A stretch of DNA of 64,000 nt from Haliscomenobacter sp040401995 (GTDB lineage: Bacteria; Bacteroidota; Bacteroidia; Chitinophagales; Saprospiraceae), in NCBI GenBank assembly GCA_040401995.1, contig JBBANM010000026.1, forward strand, positions 10,516 to 74,515, written 5' to 3'. Below the pieces are notes generated by a model. That model was not told the origin of the DNA, searched no databases, and worked only from the letters and a program-made list of their open reading frames with translations. Made by a program: the position numbers and the translations under genes. Shown here in pieces: positions 51,246 to 60,791 of the stretch. The first letter of the stretch is position 1; the number at the start of each line of letters is the position of its first letter.

Positions 51246-52559
51246 ATGTCGCAAAACACCAAAACCAACTTCAACCTACCATTCATTTTGGTAACCAGTC
51301 TGTTTTTCCTTTGGGGAATCGCCAACAGCCTAAATGGAACCTTGATCAAACATTTTCAAACTGCTCTTGACCTCAACCGCGCTCAGGCCGGTATTGTCGA
51401 TTCGGCATTTTACATTGGGTATTTTGTCATGGGCATCCCAGCCGGGTTGGTGATGCGGCGATTTGGCTATAAAAATGGTATTCTCATTGGTTTGATACTC
51501 TATATTTTGGGCGCAGTGCTCTTTTATCCTGCCGCAAATGCCCGTTCATACGGCTTTTTCTTGTTCAATTTGTTCACGATTGCCAGTGGTTTGGCATTTT
51601 TGGAAACAGCCGCCAACTTATACATGACGGTATTGGGAGATCCGGCTAAAGGCGCCAATCGTTTGAATTTTGCCCAGTCTTTCAATGGGTTGAGCATCAT
51701 TCTGGGACCCATCATCGGCGGGTTGTTCATTTTTTCTACTACCGAGTACACCCGTGATCAATTGGCGGCCATGCCTTTTAATCAAGCCGAAGCGATCCGC
51801 ATCTCTGAAGCGCATTCGGTACAATTGCCTTATTTGGTCATTGCTGGTGTGGTATTGCTGGTAACGCTGCTTTTTGCCATTACCAAAATGCCGGAAGTGG
51901 GCGAAGACAATAGTAAAGGCGAAGCACCCAGTGCCGCTAGCTTTCTTAAGTTGCTGAAAATTCCCCGTTTGGCCTATGGTATTATCGCCCAGTTTTTTTA
52001 CGTGGGCGCACAAGCCAGCATTTGGGGCTATTTTGTAGATTTTAAACTCGAACTATCTCGCGACCACCACATCGGGTTGGTCAATTCAATATACCAAGTT
52101 ACAGCGGATATGTCGCCCACTCAGATTGCCAGTTTCCACGCTTCGGCGGCCTTTGTTTTGTTTATGATTGGGCGTTTCTTTGGTACTTGGTTGATGAGCA
52201 TCATCGCGCCAAAACGAGTGTTGGCAATTTTTTCCATCATTTCGATTTTCCTCATCATCGGCGTGATGACTACTGGCGGTTTGTTCGCCGTAGTTTGTCT
52301 GATGCTGACTTATTTCTTTATGTCGATCATGTTCCCAACCATTTTTGCCTTGGCAACACAAGGATTGGGCAATCGTGGAAAACTGGCTTCTTCTCTTGTC
52401 ATTATGGCCATTGTGGGCGGTGCGGTACTGCCGCCACTTACGGGAGTACTGTTCAAATCAGGTGTAGCAGCAGCTTTGTTGATTCCATTGGTTAGCTTTG
52501 TGTACATTCTATTTTTTGCCGTACGCGGTAGCCGGATGACGGAAGAACCAGCGGTTTAA
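51246..52559 (+). CDS. fucP: L-fucose:H+ symporter family transporter
   Basis: A 437-residue major facilitator superfamily transporter with about 12 helices. FucP-type signatures include FFLWGIANSLNGTLIKHFQ near the N-terminus, IVDSAFYIGYFVMGIPAG, and the GFFxF-like ASGLAFLETAANLYM helix carrying the substrate-site Glu and Asn. An upstream GTG at 51201 is possible; the ATG at 51246 (MSQNTKTNFN) gives the usual length. It heads the L-fucose operon, nine bases ahead of the mutarotase gene. Confidence 0.9.
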   Translation: MSQNTKTNFNLPFILVTSLFFLWGIANSLNGTLIKHFQTALDLNRAQAGIVDSAFYIGYFVMGIPAGLVMRRFGYKNGILIGLILYILGAVLFYPAANARSYGFFLFNLFTIASGLAFLETAANLYMTVLGDPAKGANRLNFAQSFNGLSIILGPIIGGLFIFSTTEYTRDQLAAMPFNQAEAIRISEAHSVQLPYLVIAGVVLLVTLLFAITKMPEVGEDNSKGEAPSAASFLKLLKIPRLAYGIIAQFFYVGAQASIWGYFVDFKLELSRDHHIGLVNSIYQVTADMSPTQIASFHASAAFVLFMIGRFFGTWLMSIIAPKRVLAIFSIISIFLIIGVMTTGGLFAVVCLMLTYFFMSIMFPTIFALATQGLGNRGKLASSLVIMAIVGGAVLPPLTGVLFKSGVAAALLIPLVSFVYILFFAVRGSRMTEEPAV

Positions 52560-52568
52560 ATTTCGCCC

Positions 52569-52910
52569 ATGCAAAGACATTATTTAGCGCTCGATCTTAA
52601 AAACGATCCAGCATTGATCGCGGAGTACGAAGTGTATCATCAAAAAATATGGCCAGAAATCGAAGCCAGTATTCGCTCTGCGGGGATTACCAATTTGGAA
52701 ATTTACCGGGTGGAAAACCGCTTGTTTATGATTTTGGAAGCTAACGAGGATTTTTCGTTTGCCCAAAAAAGTGAAGCCGACGCTGCCAACCCCAAAGTGC
52801 AAGAATGGGAAGAACTGATGTGGCAGTACCAGCAAGCATTGCCAGGTTCTGCCCCCGGGGAGAAATGGCGGGTGATGACTAAAATTTTTCAATTAGGAAC
52901 GGGTGAATAA
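52569..52910 (+). CDS. L-rhamnose/L-fucose mutarotase (DUF718)
   Basis: A 113-residue protein of the L-rhamnose mutarotase (RhaM/DUF718) family. It begins MQRHYLALDLKNDPALIAEY with YEVYHQKIWPEI, where His is the catalytic residue, and has a hydrophobic strand FMILEANEDFSF and the WEELMWQY helix. Length is typical. In this operon the substrate is more likely L-fucose, converting the anomer used by the transporter or dehydrogenase. Confidence 0.88.
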   Translation: MQRHYLALDLKNDPALIAEYEVYHQKIWPEIEASIRSAGITNLEIYRVENRLFMILEANEDFSFAQKSEADAANPKVQEWEELMWQYQQALPGSAPGEKWRVMTKIFQLGTGE

Positions 52911-53078
52911 TAAGTGGTCGCTTTAGCCGCCGCTATTTTGCCGCCAATCAACTATCTTTTGAGGCGCAATGTGGGGCATTGTAACGAAAAAGATAGGAAG
53001 AGTGGCGGTGAAAGAGCAAGGCAAAAGTGAGTACTTATTGTTTAACCGTTCCTGATAAACTCTCGAATAAGAAAAAGC

Positions 53079-53933
53079 ATGAAACTGTTTCGTTTTGGGC
53101 CAATAGGTCAAGAAAAACCGGGTGTAATCATTGATGGAAAATCCTATGATGTTTCGGCATTTGGCGAAGATTTTGGAGAAACCTTTTTCGCTACCGATGG
53201 GATTAACCATTTGCAAAAATGGATCAGTCAGCAAGCCTCGCTGCCAGAAGTGGATCCAGGCGTACGCTTGGGCTCGCCGGTAATGCGGCCTTCCAAAATC
53301 GTTTGTATTGGACTGAACTACATTGATCACGCCACAGAAACTGGCGCTACTCCGCCTACCGAGCCAGTGGTGTTTTTAAAAGCTACCACTTCACTTTGCG
53401 GCCCCAACGATGCGGTGATCATTCCCAAAAACTCAGTTAAAACCGATTGGGAGGTAGAGCTGGCCGTCGTCATCGGCACTCGTGCCAGCTACGTGAGCGA
53501 GGAAGAGGCGATGGATCATGTGGCGGGATATTGCTTACACAACGACGTTTCCGAGCGCGAATTTCAGTTGGAGCGCGGCGGTACCTGGGACAAAGGCAAA
53601 GGTTGTGATACCTTCGCACCCATGGGGCCTTACCTGGTTACAAAAGACGAAATCCCCGATGCGGATAACCTAAAATTGTGGCTCAAAGTCAATGGCGAAA
53701 TGGTGCAGAACGGCAATACCAGCAATTTCATATTTAAGGTTCCGCATTTGGTCCATTATGTCAGCCAGTTCATGACCCTATTGCCTGGAGACATTATCTC
53801 TACCGGGACGCCAGCGGGCGTGGGCTTGGGAATGAAGCCACCCTGGTATTTAAAAGACGGCGATGTGGTGGAACTGGGCATTGATGGCTTGGGCGAAGCC
53901 CGTCAAGTGTTTCAGGCGTATGGAAAAAATTGA
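53079..53933 (+). CDS. Fumarylacetoacetate hydrolase family, predicted 2,4-diketo-3-deoxy-L-fuconate hydrolase
   Basis: A 284-residue FAH-superfamily enzyme. Family motifs: the N-terminal MKLFRFGPIGQEKPGV, then IVCIGLNYIDHATETGATPP, the metal site VEL...WEVELAVVIG, CLHNDVSEREFQLERGGTWD and STGTPAGVGLG. With FucP, the mutarotase and fuconolactonase around it, the likely reaction is cleavage of 2,4-diketo-3-deoxy-L-fuconate to pyruvate and lactate. The next gene begins inside it, overlapping by 14 nt. Confidence 0.9.
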   Translation: MKLFRFGPIGQEKPGVIIDGKSYDVSAFGEDFGETFFATDGINHLQKWISQQASLPEVDPGVRLGSPVMRPSKIVCIGLNYIDHATETGATPPTEPVVFLKATTSLCGPNDAVIIPKNSVKTDWEVELAVVIGTRASYVSEEEAMDHVAGYCLHNDVSEREFQLERGGTWDKGKGCDTFAPMGPYLVTKDEIPDADNLKLWLKVNGEMVQNGNTSNFIFKVPHLVHYVSQFMTLLPGDIISTGTPAGVGLGMKPPWYLKDGDVVELGIDGLGEARQVFQAYGKN

Positions 53934-54765
53934 TGCCCATCACCATTTTTGGCAATACGATCCCATTACCTATGATTGGATCACCGATGATATGGCGGTA
54001 CTGCGCCGCGATTATCTACCGCTTGATCTTGAGCCTATTCTCAAGGAACAGGACATAAAGGGTTGCGTATCCGTGCAAGCGGAGCAATCGGAAGCAGATA
54101 CCCATTTTTTATTGACCCATGCCGCCCAAAATGATTTCGTTTTGGGCGTCGTGGGTTGGGTAGATTTACAGGCTGATGATGTATCCAAAAAATTGGAAGC
54201 TTACCGCTCCTTCCCTAAGCTCAAAGGTTTTCGCCATGTGGTGCAAGCCGAACCGGATATCGATTTTATGTTGCTCCCTACCTTTTTACGCGGCATCAAG
54301 GCTCTTGAAAGCTTTGGGTATACCTACGATGTATTGATTTTTCCCCACCAATTGGCTCCCGCCTTGGAGTTGGTAAAACGTTTCCCCAATCAGCCTTTTG
54401 TGTTGGATCATTTAGCCAAACCTTATATCAAAAAAGGCTTGCTTGAGCCATGGAAAACCGATCTCCAAGCATTGGCCGCCCACGAAAATGTATGTTGTAA
54501 GATTTCGGGTTTTGTTACCGAAGCCGATTTGACGGGCTGGAAAGCCGCTGATTTCAGACCTTATCTAGATGCCGCAGTGGAAGCTTTTGGCATGGATCGC
54601 TTGCTATTTGGATCGGATTGGCCGGTTTGTCAAGTCGCAGGTGGCTATGCAAAGGTGACTAAGGTTTTGGAAGATTATTTTTCGAGTTTTTCAGATGCTG
54701 AAAAAAAAGCGTTTTGGGGCGGTAATGCCCAAGTATTTTATAGTTTGGTAAAAAGTGCGGCATAA
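53920..54765 (+). CDS. Amidohydrolase 2 family, predicted L-fuconolactonase
   Basis: A 281-residue TIM-barrel amidohydrolase. The start at 53920 (MEKIDAHHHFWQ) is chosen for its family N-terminus; the 19 codons upstream overlap the previous gene in another frame. Metal-binding motifs: DAHHHFW at ~5-11, FVLDHLAKP near 160 and LFGSDWPVC near 228. Members hydrolyse L-fucono- or L-rhamnono-lactones. Context favours L-fuconolactone. Confidence 0.9.
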   Translation: MEKIDAHHHFWQYDPITYDWITDDMAVLRRDYLPLDLEPILKEQDIKGCVSVQAEQSEADTHFLLTHAAQNDFVLGVVGWVDLQADDVSKKLEAYRSFPKLKGFRHVVQAEPDIDFMLLPTFLRGIKALESFGYTYDVLIFPHQLAPALELVKRFPNQPFVLDHLAKPYIKKGLLEPWKTDLQALAAHENVCCKISGFVTEADLTGWKAADFRPYLDAAVEAFGMDRLLFGSDWPVCQVAGGYAKVTKVLEDYFSSFSDAEKKAFWGGNAQVFYSLVKSAA

Positions 54766-54850
54766 ATTAACTAGCACAATCCTCATTTAAAATTTAATTT
54801 TGTTCTGTCAATATTAACATCATTCCTTCATTTATTTAGGATCGCTTCAT

Positions 54851-57544
54851 ATGAAATTAAGTTATTTTGTATTGCTATTGGTTGGCGTTGCCGGATCAAC
54901 GCTGCTCCGCAGTCAAACTGCGCCCGAAGAGAACCGGTTTACCCGGGTCATTTTGGATGAAAAACTCAACGAACCAACCGAATTGGCCGTTTTGGAAGAC
55001 GGTCGGGTTTTTTACATTGAGCGCAAAGGGAGAGTGAAAATGTACAATCCCAAAACGCAAAAGGTAAAGGTTGTGGCAGAGGTGCCGGTTTACAACAAAT
55101 TTGAGTACGGCTTAATGGGGCTCAATGTTGACCCCAATTTTAAAGACAACAAGTGGGTCTATCTTTTTTATTCGCCGCCATCAGAAACCAAAGATACCGC
55201 TCAGCGTTTGTCGCGGTTTGTGTACGATGAAATGAAAGATACCTTGATTTTTTCTTCGGAAAAAATCGTACTCCGCGTTCCCGTAAAGCGTAACGAATGT
55301 TGCCACACTGGCGGCTCCATTGCCTGGGATAAAGACGGTAACCTATTTCTTTCCACGGGCGACGACACCAATCCCTTCGCTTCCGATGGCTATGGCCCAA
55401 TGGATAACCTCCCCAAGCGGGAAGGCTGGGATGCACGCGCTTCTTCCTCCAATACCAACGACTTGCGCGGAAAAATTTTGCGCATCAAACCACAAAATGA
55501 TGGGACTTACAAAATCCCCGCCGGCAACCTTTTTGAACCTGGCCAGGCGCTAACTCGCCCAGAAATTTATGTAATGGGCTGTCGCAACCCTTATCGGATC
55601 GCGGTAGATCAGCACAATGGATTTTTATACTGGGGTGAAGTTGGTCCTGATGCCGGTGAAAACTCGGATAAGTATGGCCCTCGTGGGTACGATGAAGTGA
55701 ACCAGGCACGTAAGGCTGGATATTTTGGCTGGCCGCTTTTTGTAGCCGACAATAAAGCCTACGCCCAACGCGATTTCAAAGACAACTCTGTTGGTCCTAA
55801 GTTTGATGCGCAAGCGCCCATCAATAATTCACCACACAATACCGGTATCCAAAATCTGCCGCCTGCTCAAAAAGCGCTGATTTACTACCCTTATGTAGAA
55901 TCGCCTGAGTTTGGACCGGTAGTTGGTAAGGGCGGTCGTAATGCCATGGGCGGCCCAGTATATTATGCGGCTGATTTCGACAAAAACTCCAAAGTGAAAT
56001 TCCCGGACTTTTACGACGGCAAGTTTTTTCACTACGACTGGATGCGCGATTTTGTCAACATCGCTACTCTTAGCCCTAGCGGTGATTTTATCAAAACCGA
56101 GCGTTTCTTACCCAGTATGAAATTCAGCCACCCGATGGACATGCAGTTCAATAAAGATGGCTCTTTGTATATGCTGGAGTATGGCCCCAATTGGTTTGCC
56201 CAAAACGACGATGCTCGCTTGACTAGGATTACCTTCAATGCTGGCAATCGTCCGCCAATCGCTGCTTTTACAGTTGATCAAACCGCAGGAAGCGCCCCTT
56301 TGACCGTTAAATTTGATGCTTCGGCTTCTTTGGATTATGATAAAGACCCCATCACTTATGAATGGACTATGGTAGATGGTGCGGCAAAAATTACCACTGC
56401 AGTGAGCGCCTATACTTTTGCCAAACCAGGTATTTATCACCCAACATTGAAAGTGACCGATGCCAAAGGCAATGTTGCTGAGAAAAAAGTCGAGATCCGC
56501 GTAGGAAATGCTGTGCCGGTGATCGATATCGCCTTGAAAGGCAATAAATCATTTTTCTGGCCCAATCGCACTATTGGTTATGATGTCAACGTCAGCGACA
56601 AAGAAGATGGCTCGCTGAAAAACAAAAAGATCCCTGCTGAAGATGTTTTTGTCAGCATCAACTACTTGGAAGGATTTGATAAAACCGTGATTGCGCAAGG
56701 CCACCAAATGAACACCCAGTTTGCCACCGGCAAGCGTTTGATGGAATTGTCGGATTGCCGCTCTTGTCATGGTTTGGTGGACAAATCTGTAGGTCCAGCA
56801 TTGACCTTGATTTCCAAAAAATACAAGGGCGCTTTCGAAATCGAAGGTCGCTTATCGGATAAAATTATCAAAGGCGGTAACGGCGTATGGGGCGAACAGG
56901 CCATGAATGCCCACCCGCAAGTAAGCAAAGCCGATGCGCTAGAAATGGTGCGTTACATCTTATCGATTAGTGATGAGAAAAAAGCATCTCGCGCGCTCAA
57001 AGGCACCTACGTGACCGAGCCACAACAAAAAGACGGTAACTACATCATTGCCGCCAGCTACACCGACCGGGGCAACGACGATTTACCACCCAATCCAGCC
57101 AATGCCTCCATCGTATTGCGCAATGCTTCGGTAAATGCCTTCAATGCCGATCAATTAAAAGACGCCGCCGACTTCAAACTGGAGAATGATCGGGAAGGCG
57201 TGGAAGTAAGCAATCAAGGTTTTTTGGTTTTCCGTGGCATCGACTTGACCGATGTTGCCAACGTTACCTTGAATGTATTGTTGCCAAATGCCAACTTTGC
57301 TGGCGCCACTTTGGAACTGCGCAGCGGCAGCGCTGCGGGTAAAATTTTGGGTACGGCAACAACGGTAGCTGGAAAAGAAAAACAACCCTTAAAAATACCG
57401 CTCAAAACCAAAGGAGTTCAGGATCTCTATTTTGTTTTTGTCAATCCACAAGCAAAATCCAAACAGCTGGTGGTGGTCGATAAGATCAATTTTGAGGCCA
57501 TGCCTTTAGCAGCTACCCCAACTCCTAATGGAAGCGGGCGATAG
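54851..57544 (+). CDS. PQQ-type sugar dehydrogenase fused to PKD, cytochrome c and C-terminal binding domains
   Basis: An 897-residue exported protein. The signal peptide (1-22) ends LRSQ. A glucose/sorbosone dehydrogenase-type beta-propeller occupies ~30-470 (ELAVLEDGRVFYIERKGRV, NECCHTGGSIAWDKDGNLFL, ILRIKPQNDGTYKIPAGN, GCRNPYRIAVD). A PKD domain follows at ~472-560 (PPIAAFTVDQTAGSAPLTVK). A cytochrome c domain has CRSCH at 636-640, and a carbohydrate-binding-type beta domain (DGNYIIAASYTDRG, RSGSAAGKILGT) ends the protein. The haem domain would pass electrons from the propeller. The gene lies 85 nt behind the fucose operon, but a link to fucose oxidation is inference. Confidence 0.88.
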   Translation: MKLSYFVLLLVGVAGSTLLRSQTAPEENRFTRVILDEKLNEPTELAVLEDGRVFYIERKGRVKMYNPKTQKVKVVAEVPVYNKFEYGLMGLNVDPNFKDNKWVYLFYSPPSETKDTAQRLSRFVYDEMKDTLIFSSEKIVLRVPVKRNECCHTGGSIAWDKDGNLFLSTGDDTNPFASDGYGPMDNLPKREGWDARASSSNTNDLRGKILRIKPQNDGTYKIPAGNLFEPGQALTRPEIYVMGCRNPYRIAVDQHNGFLYWGEVGPDAGENSDKYGPRGYDEVNQARKAGYFGWPLFVADNKAYAQRDFKDNSVGPKFDAQAPINNSPHNTGIQNLPPAQKALIYYPYVESPEFGPVVGKGGRNAMGGPVYYAADFDKNSKVKFPDFYDGKFFHYDWMRDFVNIATLSPSGDFIKTERFLPSMKFSHPMDMQFNKDGSLYMLEYGPNWFAQNDDARLTRITFNAGNRPPIAAFTVDQTAGSAPLTVKFDASASLDYDKDPITYEWTMVDGAAKITTAVSAYTFAKPGIYHPTLKVTDAKGNVAEKKVEIRVGNAVPVIDIALKGNKSFFWPNRTIGYDVNVSDKEDGSLKNKKIPAEDVFVSINYLEGFDKTVIAQGHQMNTQFATGKRLMELSDCRSCHGLVDKSVGPALTLISKKYKGAFEIEGRLSDKIIKGGNGVWGEQAMNAHPQVSKADALEMVRYILSISDEKKASRALKGTYVTEPQQKDGNYIIAASYTDRGNDDLPPNPANASIVLRNASVNAFNADQLKDAADFKLENDREGVEVSNQGFLVFRGIDLTDVANVTLNVLLPNANFAGATLELRSGSAAGKILGTATTVAGKEKQPLKIPLKTKGVQDLYFVFVNPQAKSKQLVVVDKINFEAMPLAATPTPNGSGR

Positions 57545-57572
57545 TAGGAATTGATGTTTCGTAAAAGAAAAA

Positions 57573-57609
57573 GGGCAAATCATCCAACCGGATGATTTGC
57601 CCTTTTTTT
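57573..57609. terminator. Bidirectional rho-independent terminator
   Basis: GGGCAAATCATCC-AACC-GGATGATTTGCCC is a perfect 13-bp hairpin followed by T7 and preceded by A-rich sequence, placed between the convergent genes ending at 57544 and 57633. Confidence 0.93.
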
Positions 57610-57632
57610 ATCGTTCAAATAAGCGAATACCC

Positions 57633-58028
57633 TTACCAAGTCATATCGTCTTCTTCTACTTCGGTAGGCAATTTGCTTTCCACTTTCGTAGCAACTTGTT
57701 CCTCGCGTTCGTAATTATCTTCGTTTTCGTATTCTTCGTGGCGGCGGGTAAACTCGTCATAATCGTATTCAGGCATCAATTCAGTTTTGATGTAATCGAT
57801 TACTTCCTGCAAGTTGTTGACAAAGCGGTTGAAGTCTTCTTTGTAAAGAAAAATCTTGTGTCGCTCATACCCATCGCCATTGAATTTGCGTGTGCTTTCC
57901 GTAAGGGTAAGGTAGAAATCTTCACCTTTCGTTCTGCGCACATCAAAGAAGTAAGTTCTCCTTTTTCCTGCACGGATTTTGCGCGAATACACACTTTCAA
58001 ATCTCCTTTGGTCTCTCTCGTTATCCAC
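57633..58028 (-). CDS. PUR-family (DUF3276) DNA/RNA-binding protein
   Basis: A 131-residue cytoplasmic protein of the PUR family common in Bacteroidota. It contains VYSRKIRAGKRRTYFFDVRR, DFYLTLTESTRKF, YERHKIFLYKEDFNRFVNNL, and a strongly acidic C-terminal tail (EEYENEDNYEREEQ). PUR repeats bind purine-rich single-stranded nucleic acids. Length is normal. The start is at 58028 and nothing of the adjacent frames is likely to be coding. Confidence 0.9.
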   Translation of the reverse strand: MDNERDQRRFESVYSRKIRAGKRRTYFFDVRRTKGEDFYLTLTESTRKFNGDGYERHKIFLYKEDFNRFVNNLQEVIDYIKTELMPEYDYDEFTRRHEEYENEDNYEREEQVATKVESKLPTEVEEDDMTW

Positions 58029-58212
58029 AGCTTTGATTTATTTTCCGGAGTGAAAAGATAACTACTGTACAAATGTAAGTATTTGCACAAAAAATCAAAA
58101 AAAGTAGGCAAAAAGTTGAACTAGGAGAATACAGCACAGCGATTACGAAAATAAGTAAAATAGCATTGTTGAGGCGATTAGCTCAATTCACTCAAAAAGA
58201 GTTAACAAAAAA

Positions 58213-60015
58213 TTAATCTACCTCACTCGATACATCCTCCTGAATTTCTTCAGTTTGGCGTTCATAGAGGTCGGCATAGTACCCTTTTTGGCCAATCAAT
58301 TCATCGTGCGTACCGGCTTGTACGATCCTGCCATCGTCAAATACCAAGATCTTATCAAACTGCAGTAAGGAATAAATCCGGTGGGTAATGATGATGGCGG
58401 TTTTGTCGGCCAAGGCATTATTGAAGTAGCCCAGGATTTGTTTTTCGGTATTGGTATCAACGGCCGATAAGCAATCGTCGAGGATGACGATATCGGGTCG
58501 TTTGATCAAAGCACGGGCAATGGAAACCCGCTGTTTTTGACCGCCAGAAAGCGTAACACCACGCTCGCCTACCAAGGTTTCAAATCCTTGGGGAAGACCC
58601 TTGATATCGTCGTAAACCGCCGCGTAACGCGCGAATGCTTCTACTTCATCGCGAGAAGCATCTGGGCGACCAAAAGCAATGTTACCCGCAACAGTATCAG
58701 AAAACAAGAAGACATCCTGCGGAACATAACCGACCCGCTGGCGCAAGTTGGCCAAATCCACGGTATTGATCGGTTTTTCATCAATCAAAAGCTGTCCTTC
58801 CTGGATGTCGTACATGCGCAGGAGCAAATCAGCAATAGTGGTTTTTCCAGACCCCGTTCTACCAATAATCGCCAGTTTTTGACCCGGAAGCAATTCAAAA
58901 CTGATATGACGCAGCGCCTGAATGCCGGTATCGGGATAAGTAAAGGACACATTGCGGAAACTGATTTTTCCCTGTAGCGGAACTGGATCAATGACTGGAT
59001 TGATAATAGTTGGTTTGGTTTGCATGAATTCGTTGATGCGCTTTTGCGAAGCTGCCGCTTGCTGTACTATGGAGGCAATCCAACCAATCGCGGTAACCGG
59101 CCAGGTCAACATGCTGACATAGATCACAAACTCGGCAATGTTGCCCGGAGTAATGGTGCCATTCACCACTTGCAAACCGCCAACATACACCACAATCAAG
59201 GTACTTGCGCCAATCATCAACAACATCAACGGGAAAAATAAGGCATTGACCTGCGCCAATTCCAGCGATTTATCTTTGAAATGATCGCTTTGCTGACGAA
59301 AAAAACGCGTTAGGGATTGTTCTTGTACGTAGGATTTTACCACCCGAATCCCGGAATAAGCTTCCTGAGCAGCGCTATTGAGCGTAGCCAATTGGCGTTG
59401 GATAACTTCACTTTGCTTATTGATCAGGTTGCTGACATAGTAGATGCTCAGCGACAAAAAAGGCAGTGGAAGCAAGCAATAGAAGGTAAGTTCCACATTC
59501 ACCGTAAGCATGGCATAGATTACCATGATGAACAATGAAACCAAGTTGACCCCATACAAAACCGCCGGCCCCAGGTACATCCGCACTTTGTTCACATCTT
59601 CGGTGATGCGCGCCATCAAGTCGCCAGTATTGTTGCGTTTGTAAAAAGCAAGATCGAGGGCTTCGTAGTGCGCGTAGATCTCTTTGCGCTGATCGTATTC
59701 AATCAAACGCGACATTACAATCAGCGTTTGGCGCATGTAGAACATAAAAACACCCATAACGATGGCTAATGCCAGCACCAATAACCCAAAATACAACAAT
59801 TGTTGACTGAGCATGCTGAAAAAAGGCGCTTGCAAATCCGTACCTTGGAACGTACGATAAACGTATAAGTTCTCAACAACCAAATCCAGCGCTTCGCGAA
59901 TCGTTTGCGGTTGTAACACCCGGAAGTAATTCGAGAGTGATACAAAAAGGAACCCCAGCAGGAAATGCCATTTGTACCGAAAGAAATATTTGTTGAGGAG
60001 TGCCAGTTCTTTCAT
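58213..60015 (-). CDS. ABC exporter, fused membrane and ATP-binding domains
   Basis: A 600-residue half-transporter (ABCB/MdlB-like). Six membrane helices cover ~1-320 with the exporter cytoplasmic-loop motif YYALDLAFYKRNNTGDLMAR-type at ~125-140. The ATPase domain at ~345-585 has Walker A GRTGSGKTT, Q-loop YVPQDVFLF, signature LSGGQKQR, Walker B DIVILDDCLS and the H-loop THRI. It probably works as a homodimer. Substrate is unknown; lipid or drug export is typical for the family. No partner half-transporter is adjacent. Confidence 0.93.
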   Translation of the reverse strand: MKELALLNKYFFRYKWHFLLGFLFVSLSNYFRVLQPQTIREALDLVVENLYVYRTFQGTDLQAPFFSMLSQQLLYFGLLVLALAIVMGVFMFYMRQTLIVMSRLIEYDQRKEIYAHYEALDLAFYKRNNTGDLMARITEDVNKVRMYLGPAVLYGVNLVSLFIMVIYAMLTVNVELTFYCLLPLPFLSLSIYYVSNLINKQSEVIQRQLATLNSAAQEAYSGIRVVKSYVQEQSLTRFFRQQSDHFKDKSLELAQVNALFFPLMLLMIGASTLIVVYVGGLQVVNGTITPGNIAEFVIYVSMLTWPVTAIGWIASIVQQAAASQKRINEFMQTKPTIINPVIDPVPLQGKISFRNVSFTYPDTGIQALRHISFELLPGQKLAIIGRTGSGKTTIADLLLRMYDIQEGQLLIDEKPINTVDLANLRQRVGYVPQDVFLFSDTVAGNIAFGRPDASRDEVEAFARYAAVYDDIKGLPQGFETLVGERGVTLSGGQKQRVSIARALIKRPDIVILDDCLSAVDTNTEKQILGYFNNALADKTAIIITHRIYSLLQFDKILVFDDGRIVQAGTHDELIGQKGYYADLYERQTEEIQEDVSSEVD

Positions 60016-60159
60016 GATGATCGCTTGAACTACCGCCTGGGAATGAGCAGCGCTTTTATTTTTAAAATCAATTTGGCGAATATCGGGAATAATTTGGAAT
60101 TAAGTTAAACCCATCGGAACTTAACTTAGTTTAACTCGAGGAGATGTATACTCCGCGTC

Positions 60160-60475
60160 GTCAAGTTTCGAGCATGAAAAATAAAGATCCGGTTTAGGTA
60201 AAGGACAACTTTTTTTAACATCTAAATCTCTTGTCATCCTAAAATTCACCACAGAAAATCCACCACAGATTCACAGATTCTTATCGCCTTCGGCGTAAGC
60301 GAGATTCCACAGATTGAAGAAATCCACAATCTGTGGAATCTCGCTTGTGATGCAATCACAATAATCTGTGGAATCTGTGAATCTGTGGTCGATCATCATT
60401 TGACGGAGTCAATTTTTAGGCGTTAATCCAGATAAAACTAAAAATTGTAAAATTTTCCCATGCTCGAAACTTGAC
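60160..60475. repeat. MITE-like element with GTCAAGTTTCGAGCATG ends, containing a nested repeat
   Basis: Perfect 17-bp terminal inverted repeats GTCAAGTTTCGAGCATG / CATGCTCGAAACTTGAC. Inside lies a second element, 60261-60389, of the CACCACAGATTCACAG family. The outer ends occur once in this window. It fills most of the gene-free 60016-60501. Confidence 0.75.
60261..60389. repeat. Palindromic repeat, CACCACAGATTCACAG family, copy 2 (nested)
   Basis: Arms CACCACAGATTCACAGATTC and GAATCTGTGAATCTGTGGT pair as in 23258-23377, with the interior TTATCGCCTTCGGCGTAAGC in the opposite orientation. Confidence 0.7.
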
Positions 60476-60501
60476 TGCGTTAAGTATATTTGACCATCAA
60501 A

Positions 60502-60777
60502 CTATTTCTTCATCCAAGTCAATTCCCCAAAAATGGCCAAGTAAATAATTGCCGCCACAACGGGCGCTAACGTGGAGACCGCCATGAAGTAAAAATAATT
60601 TTTGTTGATATTGGATTTTTCCAACCATTCCGCAATCAATGCTACGACTAGGATGAAAAAACAAATGCTGCCAAAGATCAGACTTAACATGGTAGCCAAA
60701 TATTCGTTGCTGAGCCACAAAATGATGTAGACAATCACTTCAATTAAAAACACTTCAAATGACCGCAATGCGCGCAT
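60502..60777 (-). CDS. Small three-helix membrane protein, unknown
   Basis: A 91-residue protein with three hydrophobic helices (~10-25, ~28-50 and ~63-82) separated by short polar loops (EWLEKSNINKN). No recognised motif. The start MRALRSFEVF at 60777 leaves 14 nt to the preferred start of the divergent lipoprotein gene at 60792. Length and composition make it plausible but unproven. Confidence 0.6.
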   Translation of the reverse strand: MRALRSFEVFLIEVIVYIILWLSNEYLATMLSLIFGSICFFILVVALIAEWLEKSNINKNYFYFMAVSTLAPVVAAIIYLAIFGELTWMKK

Positions 60778-60791
60778 GGTTCAATTTTTTG

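Noticed and set aside
53863..53919. 19-codon extension of the fuconolactonase
   Set aside because: It overlaps the hydrolase gene, and the metal-binding DAHHHFW N-terminus fits the start at 53920.
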